From contig NZ_CYIG01000001.1 of NCBI RefSeq assembly GCF_001298675.1, forward strand, positions 1-64,000: a stretch of 64,000 nucleotides of DNA, given 5' to 3'. Shown here piece after piece: positions 1 through 8,430 of this stretch; within the stretch, counting starts at the first letter, position 1, and each line of letters begins with the position of its first letter. Position numbers and translations under genes: made by a program. Origin of the DNA: Paenacidovorax caeni. Lineage in GTDB: Bacteria; Pseudomonadota; Gammaproteobacteria; Burkholderiales; Burkholderiaceae_C. The notes under the pieces were generated by a model. It was not told where the DNA came from and searched no databases. It was given only the letters and a program-made list of their open reading frames with translations.

Positions 1-545
1 GGCCGCCAATGTCAACGACGTGACCCAGGCCGGCCAGCTGTTGCATGGCGAGGAGACCGATGCCTGGGGCGATGCGGGCTACCAGGGCGTGGACAAGCGC
101 GAGGAGTTCAAGGACAGCAAGGTGCGCTGGGAAGTCGCCATGCGGCCGGGTAAGCGCCGCGCCCTTGATCCCGAGCGCGAGTTGCATCAGTTGCTGGAGA
201 AGGCGGAGAAGCTCAAGGCCAGCATCCGTGCCAAGGTCGAGCACCCGTTCCGCCTCGTCAAACAGCAGTTTGGCTACGCCAAGGTCCGGTATCGCGGGCT
301 GGTCAAGAACACCGCGCGACTGACGATGCTGTTCGCGCTGGGCAATTTGTGGATGGCGCGCCGACAGTTGATGGAAGCGCAGGGATAAGTGCGTCCGCAG
401 GGCGTCAAATGGGCGTGCCGCTGGCTCATAACGCCGGAATTTGCCGGCGAATCGAGCTGCCATCGTCGCTTCGATCCGCATCGCGAAACTCAACGTGCCT
501 CAGTCAGCTCGGACACGCAGGCGGACTGGGTTTTGCAGACCTTCC
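1..545 (+). mobile_element. IS5-family element, right part only
   Basis: This is the 3' portion of an insertion sequence that enters the window from the left. It carries the C-terminal third of an IS5-type DDE transposase, followed by about 157 bp of non-coding tail. The tail ends at 545 in GCAGACCTTCC, the reverse complement of the GGAAGGTCTGC that opens the neighbouring element. The next four bases, CTAA (546-549), fit the 4-bp target duplications common for IS5 relatives. The left end lies outside the window, so completeness and target duplication cannot be judged. Confidence 0.85.
2..388 (+). CDS. IS5-family transposase, C-terminal part (5' truncated by window)
   Basis: The reading frame is open from base 2, so the annotated part is the C-terminal ~128 residues of a longer transposase. 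It shows DAGYQGVDKR (second catalytic Asp) and, near the end, an R-x3-E-x6-K signature around KVEHPFRLVK followed by QQFGYAKVRYRG, both diagnostic of the IS5 group of DDE transposases. The protein closely resembles the transposase encoded at 676-1659 on the other strand but is clearly not identical (LLHGEETDAWGDAGY against LLHGQETDAFGDAGY), so these are two related elements rather than a recent duplicate. A GTG at 20 is internal, not the true start. Confidence 0.9.
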   Translation, partial: AANVNDVTQAGQLLHGEETDAWGDAGYQGVDKREEFKDSKVRWEVAMRPGKRRALDPERELHQLLEKAEKLKASIRAKVEHPFRLVKQQFGYAKVRYRGLVKNTARLTMLFALGNLWMARRQLMEAQG

Positions 546-560
546 CTAAGGAAGGTCTGC
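535..560. repeat. Junction palindrome of two abutting IS5 ends
   Basis: The terminal inverted repeats of two IS5-type elements face each other: GCAGACCTTCC (535-545), CTAA (546-549), GGAAGGTCTGC (550-560). The 11-bp arms are perfect complements around the 4-bp CTAA, which apparently serves as flanking target for both elements. Transcribed or single-stranded, this would form a compact hairpin. Confidence 0.85.
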
Positions 561-1722
561 ACGAATCACTTGGAAGTGAGCTACGTCCGTGCGTGAGATA
601 AAGCCTGCTTGGGCAAGGCGCCCAAACGCTGTCCAAGCACCTCCTGGGACAAGCAATTGCCCGATTTCGTGGGCATTACGCCCCTGGCGCACGCACCTGC
701 CCCATGGCCAGCAACTTGTGCCTGACCATCCACAGGTTGGACAGGGCAAACAGCGTCACGATCTGCGCCGTGTTTTTCTTCAAACCACGGTAGCGCACCT
801 TCACATAACCAAACTGCTGCTTGAGCACCCTGAACGGGTGTTCCACCTTGGCCCGGATCCTCGCCTTGGTGCGCTCCAGTTGCTCGATTAAGTCGTCAAG
901 GGGCTTGTCCTTGTCCAGAGCCCGGCGCAGGCCTGGGCGCATGGCCACGTGCCAGCGCGTGGTTTGCTTGGCATCTGGCCGCTTGTCCACCCCTTGGTAG
1001 CCTGCATCGCCAAAGGCGTCTGTCTCCTGCCCATGCAGCAGGCTATTGGCTTCGACCACATCCGAGACGTTACCAGCCGTGCCTCGCACTGTGTGCACCA
1101 GGCCCGAGTCTGCATCCACCCCGATGTGGGCCTTCATCCCGAAGTACCACTGGTTGCCCTTCTTGCTTTGGTGCATCTCGGGGTCTCGCGCCTTGCCTTC
1201 GTTCTTGGTGGAGGTGGGCGCCGCAATCAGCGTGGCATCCACCACCGTGCCCGCCTTCAACTGCAAGCCCTTGGCTTGCAGCAGTGCGTTGACAGTGGCC
1301 AGGATTTGTTCGGCCAGCTTGTGGCGCTCCAGCAGATGGCGAAAGCGCAAGATGCTCGATTCGCTGGGAATGTGTTCGTCCCAGTGGGACAGGCCTGCGA
1401 AGTCACGAAAGGCTGGCACATCATGCAGGGCTTCTTCCATGGCCGGGTCGCTGAGCTTGAACCACTGCTGCATGAAGTGGATGCGCAGCAGTGTCTGCAC
1501 TGCAAACGGTTGCTGACCTCGCCTGCCGCTGTCGGGCGCGTAGGGCTCTATCAAAGCCACCAACTCAGCCCAGGGAACCACCAATTCCATGGCATCCAGA
1601 AATTCGCGCTTGCGCGTGCGCTTGACTGTGTTGCTCAGGCCCAGACTGCTTTGCTTCATGCCTGTATTGTCCGGGCGTCAAACCCTTGCAAGAACATCAG
1701 CGTGGATTCGTGCAGAGGATCC
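550..1722 (-). mobile_element. IS5-family insertion sequence, complete
   Basis: A complete element of 1173 bp. The left end (550) reads GGAAGGTCTGCACGAATC; the right end (1722, read inward on the minus strand) reads GGATCCTCTGCACGAATC, giving 15 matches over the first 19 positions. CTAA lies on both flanks (546-549 and 1723-1726), which looks like a 4-bp target duplication of the IS5 kind. It holds one intact transposase gene on the minus strand. Ends and duplication are read directly; the family assignment rests on the transposase. Confidence 0.88.
676..1659 (-). CDS. IS5-family transposase
   Basis: An intact 327-residue DDE transposase that would catalyse cut-and-paste movement of the surrounding element. 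The N-terminal DUF772-type region (about residues 50-110) is followed by the catalytic core: D141 in TVVDATLIAAPTS, D218 in DAGYQGVDKR and E273 in KVEHPFRVLK, where R269-x3-E273-x6-K280 completes the IS5 signature. Length is normal for the family. The gene fills most of the element and reads towards the abutting IS5 copy on the left, so the two transposase genes converge. No frameshift is seen, so it is probably functional. Confidence 0.93.
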   Translation of the reverse strand: MKQSSLGLSNTVKRTRKREFLDAMELVVPWAELVALIEPYAPDSGRRGQQPFAVQTLLRIHFMQQWFKLSDPAMEEALHDVPAFRDFAGLSHWDEHIPSESSILRFRHLLERHKLAEQILATVNALLQAKGLQLKAGTVVDATLIAAPTSTKNEGKARDPEMHQSKKGNQWYFGMKAHIGVDADSGLVHTVRGTAGNVSDVVEANSLLHGQETDAFGDAGYQGVDKRPDAKQTTRWHVAMRPGLRRALDKDKPLDDLIEQLERTKARIRAKVEHPFRVLKQQFGYVKVRYRGLKKNTAQIVTLFALSNLWMVRHKLLAMGQVRAPGA

Positions 1723-1733
1723 CTAAGTTAAGC

Positions 1734-1760
1734 AAAGGCCCCTCGGGGCCTTTGTTGTTT
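1734..1760 (+). terminator. Terminator-like hairpin at the IS4 left end
   Basis: A perfect 9-bp stem AAAGGCCCC / GGGGCCTTT (1734-1742 and 1745-1753) with a 2-base loop is followed by TGTTGTTT. Such structures at element ends block read-through into the transposase from outside promoters; that role is an inference. Confidence 0.55.
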
Positions 1761-1793
1761 GTAAAGTAGGGGCCATATGAACTGAGCTGGCCC

Positions 1794-3143
1794 GTGTCGG
1801 CCAGTGGATGGCCGATGCTGCTGCAAGAGTACCTGAGCGATACCCATGAGTTTGCGAGCCCCGAGCAATGGGGCGTCGTTCAAAGCAACATCCCTCAGCA
1901 GTGGATCGAGCAGGCCTTGCAGATGACGGGTGTAGCGACACTGCGCAAGCGGCGCTTGCCCATGGAGCAAGCCCTGTGGCTGGTACTGGGCGTGGCCTTG
2001 CTCAGGGATCGCTCCATTGTGAATGTGGCTGAGGTACTGGAATTGGCCTTGCCTGGACAGGGCAATGAAGGCATCAGCTCCAGCGCGCTGAGCCAGGCCC
2101 GTCAGCGCCTGGGCAGTGAGCCCCTGCAATGGCTGTTTCGACACACCGCTGCCCACTGGGCACACCAGGAGGCCAGGCGCCATCGCTGGCAAGGTTTGTC
2201 GCTGTATGCCCTGGATGGCGTCGTCTGGCGCACCCCGGACACGCAAGAGAACCGGCAGCACTTTGGCTGCCAGCGCAACCATGCCAAGCATCAAAGCCCA
2301 TTCCCGCTGGTACGCATGGCCTGCCTGCTGGATGCCAGAGCGCGTTTGCTGGTGGACGCCAGCATGGATGCCTACGACACCAGCGAATACACCTTGGCTG
2401 AGCGCTTGTGGCCACAACTGCCAGCCGACTCGCTGGTGATCGTGGACAAAGGCTTTTACTCAGCGGGCCTGTTGTGGCCGCTGCAGCACCGCCAGGGACG
2501 CCAGTGGCTGATCCCCGCGCGCGCAGGGCTCAAAGGTGAAGTGATGCAAACACACGGCCCGGGCGATGTGAGGCTGCGCATGAAGGTCTCGCCCCAGGCG
2601 CGCAAGAAAGACCCAGGCCTGCCGCTCACGTGGGAAGTGCGAGCCATCACACGCGAACTCGATGGCAAGCCTAGAACCTTGTTCACATCCCTGATGGATC
2701 CCGCACGCTACAAGGCCGATGAGGTGTTCGCGCTGTACCACGAGCGCTGGGAGATCGAACTGGCCTACGGGGAGATGAAGACGGACATGCTGCGCCAGAC
2801 CATGACACTGCGCAGCCAGCAGCCACAGGGGGTCAAGCAGGAGCTGTGGGCCACCTTGCTGATGTACAACCTGATCCGTCTGGAGATCACGCGCATTGCG
2901 GATGAGGCCAAGGTGCAGCCTTGTCGCATCAGCTTCATGACGGCCTTGCGCTACATCGTCGATGAGTGGCTGTGGAGTTCAAGCTCGCGCACCCCAGGGG
3001 CCATCCCGGGCAAGCTCAAGGCCATGCGCCAGAACATCCGCCGCTTAGTGCTGCCGCCTCGCAGATCCGAAAGACGGTATCCGCGTGAGGTTCGCATGAC
3101 AAAGACCCACTACCCCATCAAGAAAAATGCCGCTCAGGCTTAA
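1794..3143 (+). CDS. IS4-family transposase
   Basis: A 449-residue transposase with the IS4 layout: an N-terminal helical domain (about residues 1-130), then the RNase H-like DDE core. The first Asp is in LYALDGVVWR, the second in VIVDKGFYS, and the glutamate lies in the textbook Y-x2-R-x3-E-x6-K signature YHERWEIELAYGEMK. The start is uncertain: GTG 1794 gives the longest supported frame, ATG 1815 is an alternative, and neither has a strong ribosome-binding site. No internal stop or shift is seen. The stop codon sits in the loop of a hairpin (3129-3152). Confidence 0.9.
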   Translation: MSASGWPMLLQEYLSDTHEFASPEQWGVVQSNIPQQWIEQALQMTGVATLRKRRLPMEQALWLVLGVALLRDRSIVNVAEVLELALPGQGNEGISSSALSQARQRLGSEPLQWLFRHTAAHWAHQEARRHRWQGLSLYALDGVVWRTPDTQENRQHFGCQRNHAKHQSPFPLVRMACLLDARARLLVDASMDAYDTSEYTLAERLWPQLPADSLVIVDKGFYSAGLLWPLQHRQGRQWLIPARAGLKGEVMQTHGPGDVRLRMKVSPQARKKDPGLPLTWEVRAITRELDGKPRTLFTSLMDPARYKADEVFALYHERWEIELAYGEMKTDMLRQTMTLRSQQPQGVKQELWATLLMYNLIRLEITRIADEAKVQPCRISFMTALRYIVDEWLWSSSSRTPGAIPGKLKAMRQNIRRLVLPPRRSERRYPREVRMTKTHYPIKKNAAQA

Positions 3144-3177
3144 CTGAGCGGCATAGCCGCAGTGCGGGGCCTTTTTT
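3129..3177 (+). terminator. Hairpins and T-run after the IS4 transposase
   Basis: A 9-bp perfect stem GCCGCTCAG / CTGAGCGGC (3129-3137, 3144-3152) encloses the transposase stop codon. A second short stem, CCGC-AGT-GCGG, is followed by GGCC and seven Ts (3171-3177). Together they look like a Rho-independent terminator. Confidence 0.55.
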
Positions 3178-3190
3178 TGCAATCATTTTC

Positions 3191-3474
3191 AGCCCCCAGA
3201 GCCTGTTTACGATCTTTTCATAGTGCCCGTTGCCCCGCAAAAGTGGCAGGTGTAAGGCGCCAAGCGCAGCCGGGCTGGTGGCCCGGCGAGCATTTGCAAC
3301 GCCGCAGATGCCACTTTTGCGGGGCAACCCTTCGGGCAAGGCAGCAAAAAGCCGCTACTGCGTCGTTGCGCACCTTGCCCAGGCCGCCAGCATGGCCTGC
3401 GGCGCGCGCCTAGAGTGCGCCTTTTTGCTGCCTTGCGGGCACTATGAAAAGATCGTAAACAGGCTCTCAGGGCT
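3191..3474. repeat. Non-coding MITE-like element with three nested inverted repeats
   Basis: A 284-bp non-coding block with outer arms 3198-3229 and 3436-3467 that are perfect 32-bp inverted complements; homology extends to 3191 and 3474 with two mismatches. Inside lie two further perfect hairpins, one directly against each outer arm: 3230-3248 with 3309-3327 (19 bp) and 3336-3351 with 3421-3436 (16 bp). The whole block can therefore fold as a three-way junction: one long stem and two branches. It has no transposase and no supported gene; frames reading ...GHYEKIVNRL... simply translate the outer arm. It fills the gap between the IS4 element and the YitT-like gene. Confidence 0.85.
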
Positions 3475-3520
3475 TATGCAGCCTGCGCGGGCAGCTCTCT
3501 TTTTTGTATCCGTTGTGGCA

Positions 3521-4210
3521 TCAGCCAGCTTGGTAGCGCCCGGGGCGGTGGCTCACGGCCAGGAACACGCCCATCACCACTGCCGCCAACACCGACCAGG
3601 CCACACGCGGCCAGGGCACTACCCACAGCGCCAGCAGCACGACGCTGCAGTCAATGGCCATCTGCACCTTGCCCGCACGGATGCCGTAGCAGTCCTGCAG
3701 GTACAGCGACACGATGGTGGCCCCGCCCAGGCTGGATTTGTGGCGCGCCATGAACAGCACCCCCGTACCCATCAGCAGCCCCCCCGCCACTGCGGCAAAC
3801 GCCGGGTGCAGGTAGTCAATATGGATCAGGCGCGGCCCCAGTTCGGCGATCAGCGAGAGGACACCCACGCTGACAAAGGTCTTGACCGTGAACGCCCGCC
3901 CGATGCGCTGCCAGGCAAACCAGTAAAACGGCAGGTTGAGGGCGAAGAAAATGGCACCGAACGGCCAGCCCGTGGCGTAGTGCAGCACAAAGGCCAGCCC
4001 GGCCGTACTGCCGGTGAGCAGCCCTGCCTGGGCAAACATCATCATGGTCAGCCCCACGAACAGCGAGCCGGTGAAGAGCGCCTGCGCGTCTTCAAACAGG
4101 CCGTGGCGCGGCGCGGCCAAGGCCCCGGCAGGGGACGCGGCAAGAGACTGGGGCGCGGTGGCGCCGGGCAAAGGGAGGGTCGTTTGCGGTAGGACGGTGC
4201 GGCTGGCCAT
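3521..4210 (-). CDS. YitT-family (DUF161) membrane protein
   Basis: A predicted inner-membrane protein of 229 residues with about six hydrophobic segments in its core, matching the YitT/DUF161 domain: GLTMMMFAQAGLLTGSTAGL near the start, then an FALNLPFYWFAW-like helix and a terminal VVMGVFLAVSHRPG. The C-terminal DUF2179 domain of Gram-positive YitT proteins is absent, as in many proteobacterial members. The substrate is unknown; some relatives are thought to be transporters. ATG 4210 is chosen because AGGA lies about 8 nt upstream; ATG 4228 and GTG 4243 are in frame. The gene is transcribed towards the MITE-like element and stands alone. Confidence 0.8.
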   Translation of the reverse strand: MASRTVLPQTTLPLPGATAPQSLAASPAGALAAPRHGLFEDAQALFTGSLFVGLTMMMFAQAGLLTGSTAGLAFVLHYATGWPFGAIFFALNLPFYWFAWQRIGRAFTVKTFVSVGVLSLIAELGPRLIHIDYLHPAFAAVAGGLLMGTGVLFMARHKSSLGGATIVSLYLQDCYGIRAGKVQMAIDCSVVLLALWVVPWPRVAWSVLAAVVMGVFLAVSHRPGRYQAG

Positions 4211-4387
4211 GGTGAGGTTCCTGGGCATCGTAGGGACCGGCACGGGTAGCGCCGGCGCGCGATCATCGCATGCAAAAATTACGCCCGGTTCACACTAGGG
4301 TTTACCCTTTATCTTGCACCCGGTGGATGGGCGCAGGGCCGCCCGCCCGCCTCCTGCCCCTCACCAGGGGAACGGGTTGGCGCAGGG

Positions 4388-4888
4388 TCAGTTACCGTCG
4401 CGCAGTTTTTCCACGCTGGCGGCGCGCAGCACGCGCCCGTCGGCGCCGAAGGTCACGGTGAAGACCATTTCGCGGCTCGGCGGGTCGATCCAGTTCCAGT
4501 CCCAATCGGTTTCCTGCTTGAGCACAAAGGCCATCTGCTTGGCGGGCTTGCCCAGCAGGCGGCGCACGGCCTCCTTGTCCATGCCCGGCTGCACCTTGGC
4601 AAACTGGTGCGGCGCCAGCACCTGGCGCAGCGCCGTCATCTTGCCGCCGGGCCCGATGGTGATCATGTAGTTCTGGTGGCCCATGGGCTGGCGGTTGTAC
4701 TCCAGCGTGTGGCCGCCGTCGCTCTCCTGCCAAATGCCGTCGGGCTCGCCGAAGCGCTCGCGCACGTCGGCCTCGGTGGAGACGTCTTCCTCCAGTTCAC
4801 GGATGCGCTGGGCGTCGCAGCCCACCAGGGCGAGCAAGGCCAGGGCGCCGGCGCCCAGCGAGCGGATGATGCGGTTCAGGGGCTTCAT
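4388..4888 (-). CDS. BamE/SmpA-like outer-membrane lipoprotein
   Basis: A 166-residue lipoprotein starting MKPLNRIIRSLG, with a hydrophobic signal and lipobox LALVGC (Cys about residue 24). The mature part carries two copies of the SmpA/OmlA-type pattern, recognisable as TEADVRERFGEPDGIW and GMDKEAVRRLLGKPAKQ, each followed by short beta-strand blocks. The family includes BamE, a subunit of the outer-membrane protein assembly machine, but this protein is longer and is not the canonical bamE, so its role is only probable. The start 15 codons downstream of the longest frame places the signal peptide at the N-terminus. It is divergent from the DUF3460 gene, with only 43 bp between starts for both promoters. 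Confidence 0.8.
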   Translation of the reverse strand: MKPLNRIIRSLGAGALALLALVGCDAQRIRELEEDVSTEADVRERFGEPDGIWQESDGGHTLEYNRQPMGHQNYMITIGPGGKMTALRQVLAPHQFAKVQPGMDKEAVRRLLGKPAKQMAFVLKQETDWDWNWIDPPSREMVFTVTFGADGRVLRAASVEKLRDGN

Positions 4889-4931
4889 GGGTGTGTCGCT
4901 AAAATCGAGGGTTCTGAGAGGTTCACCGTCC

Positions 4932-5150
4932 ATGTCTATTTTCCGCCGTCCCGACTACCAATCCGAAGCCACGCAGTTCATCAACCAGATGAAAACGCAA
5001 AAGCCCGAGCTGGACGCCCAGCAGCAGGCCGGCCGCGCGCTGCTGTGGGACAAAAACGTGGACCGCACGCTGTGGGAAGACTACCGCGCCGGCCGCGTGG
5101 CGCAAAAGTCTTACGTGTACTACGCCTACAGCCCGGCCAATCAGCAGTAA
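4932..5150 (+). CDS. DUF3460 family small protein
   Basis: A 72-residue soluble protein starting MSIFRRPDYQSEATQFINQM and ending in SYVYYAYSPANQQ. It matches DUF3460, a short family known from betaproteobacteria with no assigned function; conserved features visible here are the RPDY start, the LWDK...R..W motif and the aromatic C-terminus. The gene is divergent from the BamE-like lipoprotein and is followed after 39 bp by scpA on the same strand, so co-transcription with scpA is likely. Confidence 0.85.
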   Translation: MSIFRRPDYQSEATQFINQMKTQKPELDAQQQAGRALLWDKNVDRTLWEDYRAGRVAQKSYVYYAYSPANQQ

Positions 5151-5159
5151 AAACAGCCT

Positions 5160-5191
5160 CCAGGCCAATACTGGCAAGCGCTGGCAGCTAT
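5160..5191. repeat. AGCGCT-family intergenic repeat, copy 1 (overlaps scpA start)
   Basis: The right half AAGCGCTGGCAGCTAT is intact; the left arm (CTCCAGGCCAATACTG) is degenerate. The last bases of the repeat supply the A and T of the proposed scpA ATG at 5190, an unusual case of the repeat entering a gene. Confidence 0.7.
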
Positions 5192-6050
5192 GCAAGCAGT
5201 AGCAGGCGTGGACTCCGGAAGCGACGCCGATACGCCGCTGCCGCCCGCCGCCATGCCCGAAGTGGTGGACCAGGTGGCGCTGGCGCGCCTGTACGGCGAG
5301 CCGCTGTTCGCGCTGCCGCAGGACCTGTACATCCCGCCCGATGCGCTGGAGGTGTTCCTCGAAGCCTTCGAGGGCCCGCTGGACCTGCTGCTGTACCTGA
5401 TTCGCAAGCAGAACTTCAACATCCTCGACATTCCGATGGTCGGCGTCACGCGCCAGTACCTGGCTTACGTCGATGAAATCCGCAGCCGCAACCTGGAGCT
5501 GGCGGCAGAGTACCTGCTGATGGCCGCCATGCTCATCGAGATCAAGTCGCGCATGCTGCTGCCGCCCAAGAAGCAGGAGGGCGCCGAGGAGGCCGAGGAC
5601 CCACGCGCCGAACTGGTGCGCCGCCTGCTCGAATACGAGCAGATGAAGCTCGCCGCCCAGCAGCTGGGCAACCTGCCGCAGTACGGACGCGACTTCCTCA
5701 AGGCGCAGGTGACCATCGAGCAGAGCCTGGCGCCACGCTTTCCCGACGTGCAGCTGAGCGACCTGCAGGACGCCTGGCGCGACATCCTGAAACGCGCCAA
5801 GCTGGTGCAGCACCACCGCATCACGCGCGAGGAGCTCTCGGTGCGCGAGTACATGGGCATGGTGCTGCGCGCGCTGCAGGGGCGGCGCTTCGTCGAGTTC
5901 GAGGACCTGTTCCAGCCCGAGAAAGGCAGCACCGTGATGGTGGTGACCTTCATCGCGCTGCTGGAGCTGGCCAAGGAAACGCTGATCGAAATCACCCAGG
6001 CCGAAGCCTTTGCGCCCATCTACGTGCGGCTGGCCTATACCCCGGCTTGA
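5190..6050 (+). CDS. scpA: Segregation and condensation protein A
   Basis: ScpA is the kleisin that bridges SMC heads in the bacterial condensin complex and supports chromosome segregation. This 286-residue protein shows the ScpA N-terminal block [19 protein letters not shown] (about residues 58-77), then ...[22 protein letters not shown]-type helices near 110, and an acidic linker before a C-terminal winged-helix segment. The ATG at 5190 lies within an AGCGCT repeat; an alternative ATG is at codon 22 (5253), still upstream of the conserved domain. scpB is not adjacent in this window, although it often is elsewhere. Confidence 0.92.
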   Translation: MQAVAGVDSGSDADTPLPPAAMPEVVDQVALARLYGEPLFALPQDLYIPPDALEVFLEAFEGPLDLLLYLIRKQNFNILDIPMVGVTRQYLAYVDEIRSRNLELAAEYLLMAAMLIEIKSRMLLPPKKQEGAEEAEDPRAELVRRLLEYEQMKLAAQQLGNLPQYGRDFLKAQVTIEQSLAPRFPDVQLSDLQDAWRDILKRAKLVQHHRITREELSVREYMGMVLRALQGRRFVEFEDLFQPEKGSTVMVVTFIALLELAKETLIEITQAEAFAPIYVRLAYTPA

Positions 6051-6075
6051 GAGCCGCACCTTTCGCCTTCCCGCC

Positions 6076-7668
6076 ATGACAACCCAAGACTTCGACGTGC
6101 TCATCGTCGGCAGTGGCCTCGCCGGGCTCACTGCAGCGCTGCGCCTCGCCCCCACCCACCGCGTGGCCGTACTGACCAAACGCCAGGTGCACGACGGCGC
6201 CAGCGGCTGGGCCCAGGGCGGCATTGCGGCCGTGCTGGCCGAGGGCGACAGTTTCGACGCGCACGTGCAAGACACGCTGGTGGCCGGCGCCGGCCTGTGC
6301 GACCTGGCAGCCACCCGCTTCGTGGTGGAGAACGCGCCTGACGCCATCCACTGGCTTCAGGGCCTGGGCGTGCCGTTCTCGCAGGAAGAGGGCACGCTGC
6401 ACCTCACACGCGAGGGCGGCCACAGCGCGCGGCGCATCGTGCACGCCACCGACGCCACGGGCGCCGCCGTGCAGCGCACGCTGATCGATGTGGTGCGCGA
6501 AACCCCTGGCATCACCCTGTTCGAGCACCACACGCTGGTGGACCTGATCACCTCGCGCAAGCTGGGGCTGCCGGGCACGCCGCGCTGCCTGGGGCTGTAC
6601 GCGCTGGACGAGGCCGCCGATGCCGTCGTCACCTTCCGCGCACCACAGACCATCCTGGCCACGGGCGGTGCCGGCAAGGTCTACCTCTACACCACCAACC
6701 CGGACACTGCCACGGGCGACGGCATTGCCGCCGCGTGGCGCGCGGGCTGCCGGGTGGCGAACCTGGAATTCATCCAATTCCACCCGACCTGCCTGTACCA
6801 CCCGCACGTCAAGAGCTTCCTCATCACCGAGGCCGTGCGCGGCGAGGGCGGACTGCTCAAGCTGCCCGCCAGCAAGGGGGGCACGCGCTTCATGCCGCAG
6901 CACGATGCACGCGCCGAGCTGGCGCCGCGCGACGTGGTGGCACGCGCCATCGACTTTGAGATGAAGAAGCACGGACTGGATTGCGTGCACCTGGACATCT
7001 CGCACCAGAGCCCGCGCTTCCTGCAACTGCACTTTCCCAACATCCTGGCGCGCTGCGCCGAGCTCGGGCTGGACATCACGCGCGAGCCCATTCCCGTGGT
7101 GCCGGCCGCCCACTACACCTGCGGCGGCGTGCTCACCGACCTGGCCGGGCGCACCGACCTGCAGGGCCTGTTCGCCATTGGGGAAACTGCCTGTACCGGC
7201 CTGCACGGCGCCAACCGCCTGGCCAGCAACTCGCTGGTGGAGTGCATGGTGTACGCGCGTGCAGCGGCACAGGCCATTGCCGAAGTGCCGCGCGCCCCTC
7301 TGCCTGCCGTCCCCGCCTGGGACGACAGCCGCGTGACGGACGCCGACGAATGCGTGGTCATCTCGCACAACTGGGACGAACTGCGCCGCTTCATGTGGGA
7401 TTACGTGGGCATCGTGCGCACCGACAAGCGCCTGGAGCGTGCGGCGCACCGCATCGCGCTGCTCACGGACGAGATTCACGAGTTCTATTCGCATTTCCAC
7501 GTCAGCCGCGACCTGCTGGAGCTGCGCAACCTGGTGCAGGTGGCCGAGCTGATCGTGCGCAGCGCACAGATGCGCCACGAAAGCCGTGGCCTGCACTACA
7601 GCCGCGACTGGCCGGCACTCGCCGCGCCGGCGGCACCCACCATCCTCGTGCCCACGCTGCGGCGCTGA
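6076..7668 (+). CDS. nadB: L-aspartate oxidase
   Basis: NadB oxidises L-aspartate to iminoaspartate with FAD, the first step of de novo NAD synthesis. The 530-residue protein begins [18 protein letters not shown], with the FAD-binding GxGxxG at residues 12-17. It continues with [10 protein letters not shown], an [11 protein letters not shown] active-site block of the fumarate reductase/succinate dehydrogenase flavoprotein family, and AAHYTCGGV plus [18 protein letters not shown] near 370-395. The upstream in-frame ATG (6010) overlaps scpA and lacks homology, so 6076 is taken. The gap to scpA is 25 bp, suggesting one transcript. nadA and nadC are not in the window; nadK lies 12 kb downstream. 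Confidence 0.95.
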   Translation: MTTQDFDVLIVGSGLAGLTAALRLAPTHRVAVLTKRQVHDGASGWAQGGIAAVLAEGDSFDAHVQDTLVAGAGLCDLAATRFVVENAPDAIHWLQGLGVPFSQEEGTLHLTREGGHSARRIVHATDATGAAVQRTLIDVVRETPGITLFEHHTLVDLITSRKLGLPGTPRCLGLYALDEAADAVVTFRAPQTILATGGAGKVYLYTTNPDTATGDGIAAAWRAGCRVANLEFIQFHPTCLYHPHVKSFLITEAVRGEGGLLKLPASKGGTRFMPQHDARAELAPRDVVARAIDFEMKKHGLDCVHLDISHQSPRFLQLHFPNILARCAELGLDITREPIPVVPAAHYTCGGVLTDLAGRTDLQGLFAIGETACTGLHGANRLASNSLVECMVYARAAAQAIAEVPRAPLPAVPAWDDSRVTDADECVVISHNWDELRRFMWDYVGIVRTDKRLERAAHRIALLTDEIHEFYSHFHVSRDLLELRNLVQVAELIVRSAQMRHESRGLHYSRDWPALAAPAAPTILVPTLRR

Positions 7669-7672
7669 CGCG

Positions 7673-8179
7673 TTATTCCTGTGCGCTGTCGTCCGTGTCT
7701 GGCTGGTTGACGAAGATCGCCACCGCCAGCAGGGTGATGCAGAAGCGGAAGGCGCTCTCCTGGCCGTTCCACTGGCTCGACTGCCACATCAGGAACCACT
7801 CGGCGCCCACCACCATGAAGCCCAGGAACCAGACGCAAAAACCCGCCAGCACCCCGGCCAGCGCCCACTGCTTGGCCTGGTTGAAAACGCGCGCACTGCG
7901 CCGGCGCGCACGCCACAGGGCCCACGCGCCCCGCGCCAGTAGCACGGCCGTCACGCCCTCGCCCAGGATGATGAGTGCATAGGCCAAGTGCCACAGCAAC
8001 GGCAGGTCGATGGCACGCCAGCGCAAAGGGCTGCCGGGAAACACCGTGTCCATGCGCAGCACATGCTGTACGAAGGCGAAGTTGGCACCGTAGTCCAGCA
8101 GGTTGTTGCAGGTCACCAGCGCAGCGAAGAGCGCCAGGCAGGCCACCATGGCGGTTTTGGCGAAGCGGGTCATGGGCAT
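7673..8179 (-). CDS. DUF2165 family membrane protein
   Basis: A predicted inner-membrane protein of 168 residues with four hydrophobic segments: an N-terminal helix (MVACLALFAALVTCNNLLDY), a second near residues 65-85, a third at AGVLAGFCVWFLGFMVVG and a last at FCITLLAVAIF. The NLLDY.ANF..V.HVL.MDT pattern and the GAEWFLMWQS..WNGQ..AFRF block are typical of DUF2165. Function is unknown. It converges on nadB with only 4 bp between stop codons. Starts at 8179 and 8173 are both possible. Confidence 0.85.
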   Translation of the reverse strand: MPMTRFAKTAMVACLALFAALVTCNNLLDYGANFAFVQHVLRMDTVFPGSPLRWRAIDLPLLWHLAYALIILGEGVTAVLLARGAWALWRARRRSARVFNQAKQWALAGVLAGFCVWFLGFMVVGAEWFLMWQSSQWNGQESAFRFCITLLAVAIFVNQPDTDDSAQE

Positions 8180-8430
8180 GGGTGGGCCTTGTCAGTCATT
8201 CGGCGGGGCTTTGTCAACTTTAGGACGTGTTCTCAGGGGCCGGTCATGCCGGGTGGCACTGGCCCGCACGCCGCGGGCATCCACCCAATCCAGCCCGTGC
8301 GGGAGCGTGGCGGACGGCCCGTTTGACTGTATCGCGGGCCCTTGGAACGTGCACGCGAAGTATGGTCGATGGAATGCTGGCGTGAACTCCGTCTGGTTGG
8401 CTGAGCGCAGAACCATACCGGACACGCCAG
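8180..8430. other. Non-coding gap between DUF2165 gene and porin terminator
   Basis: No supported gene. Small frames here lack recognisable motifs, and the longest (8192-8467, minus) runs through the porin terminator. Short GC-rich inverted stretches occur (for example CCCGCACGCCGCGGGC near 8264), but nothing assignable. Confidence 0.5.

Larger units (their letters stand above)
1730..3180 (+). mobile_element. IS4-family insertion sequence (ends approximate)
   Basis: The element is inferred from its transposase gene. Outer ends are only approximate: GCAAAGGCCCC near 1732-1742 and the complement of GGGGCCTTTTTTTGC near 3166-3180 look like a short, imperfect inverted repeat, but I find no convincing target duplication. 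It lies directly against the right end of the IS5 element, so the first 3.2 kb is a nested or serial insertion hot spot. Confidence 0.6.

Noticed and set aside
949-1731. Plus-strand frame of 260 codons opposite the IS5 transposase
   Set aside because: Antisense of the intact transposase, with no recognisable domain.
3230-4192. Plus-strand frame of 320 codons across the Y-shaped element and the YitT-like gene
   Set aside because: It starts inside the palindromic element and then runs antisense to a membrane protein gene; composition is of a shadow frame.
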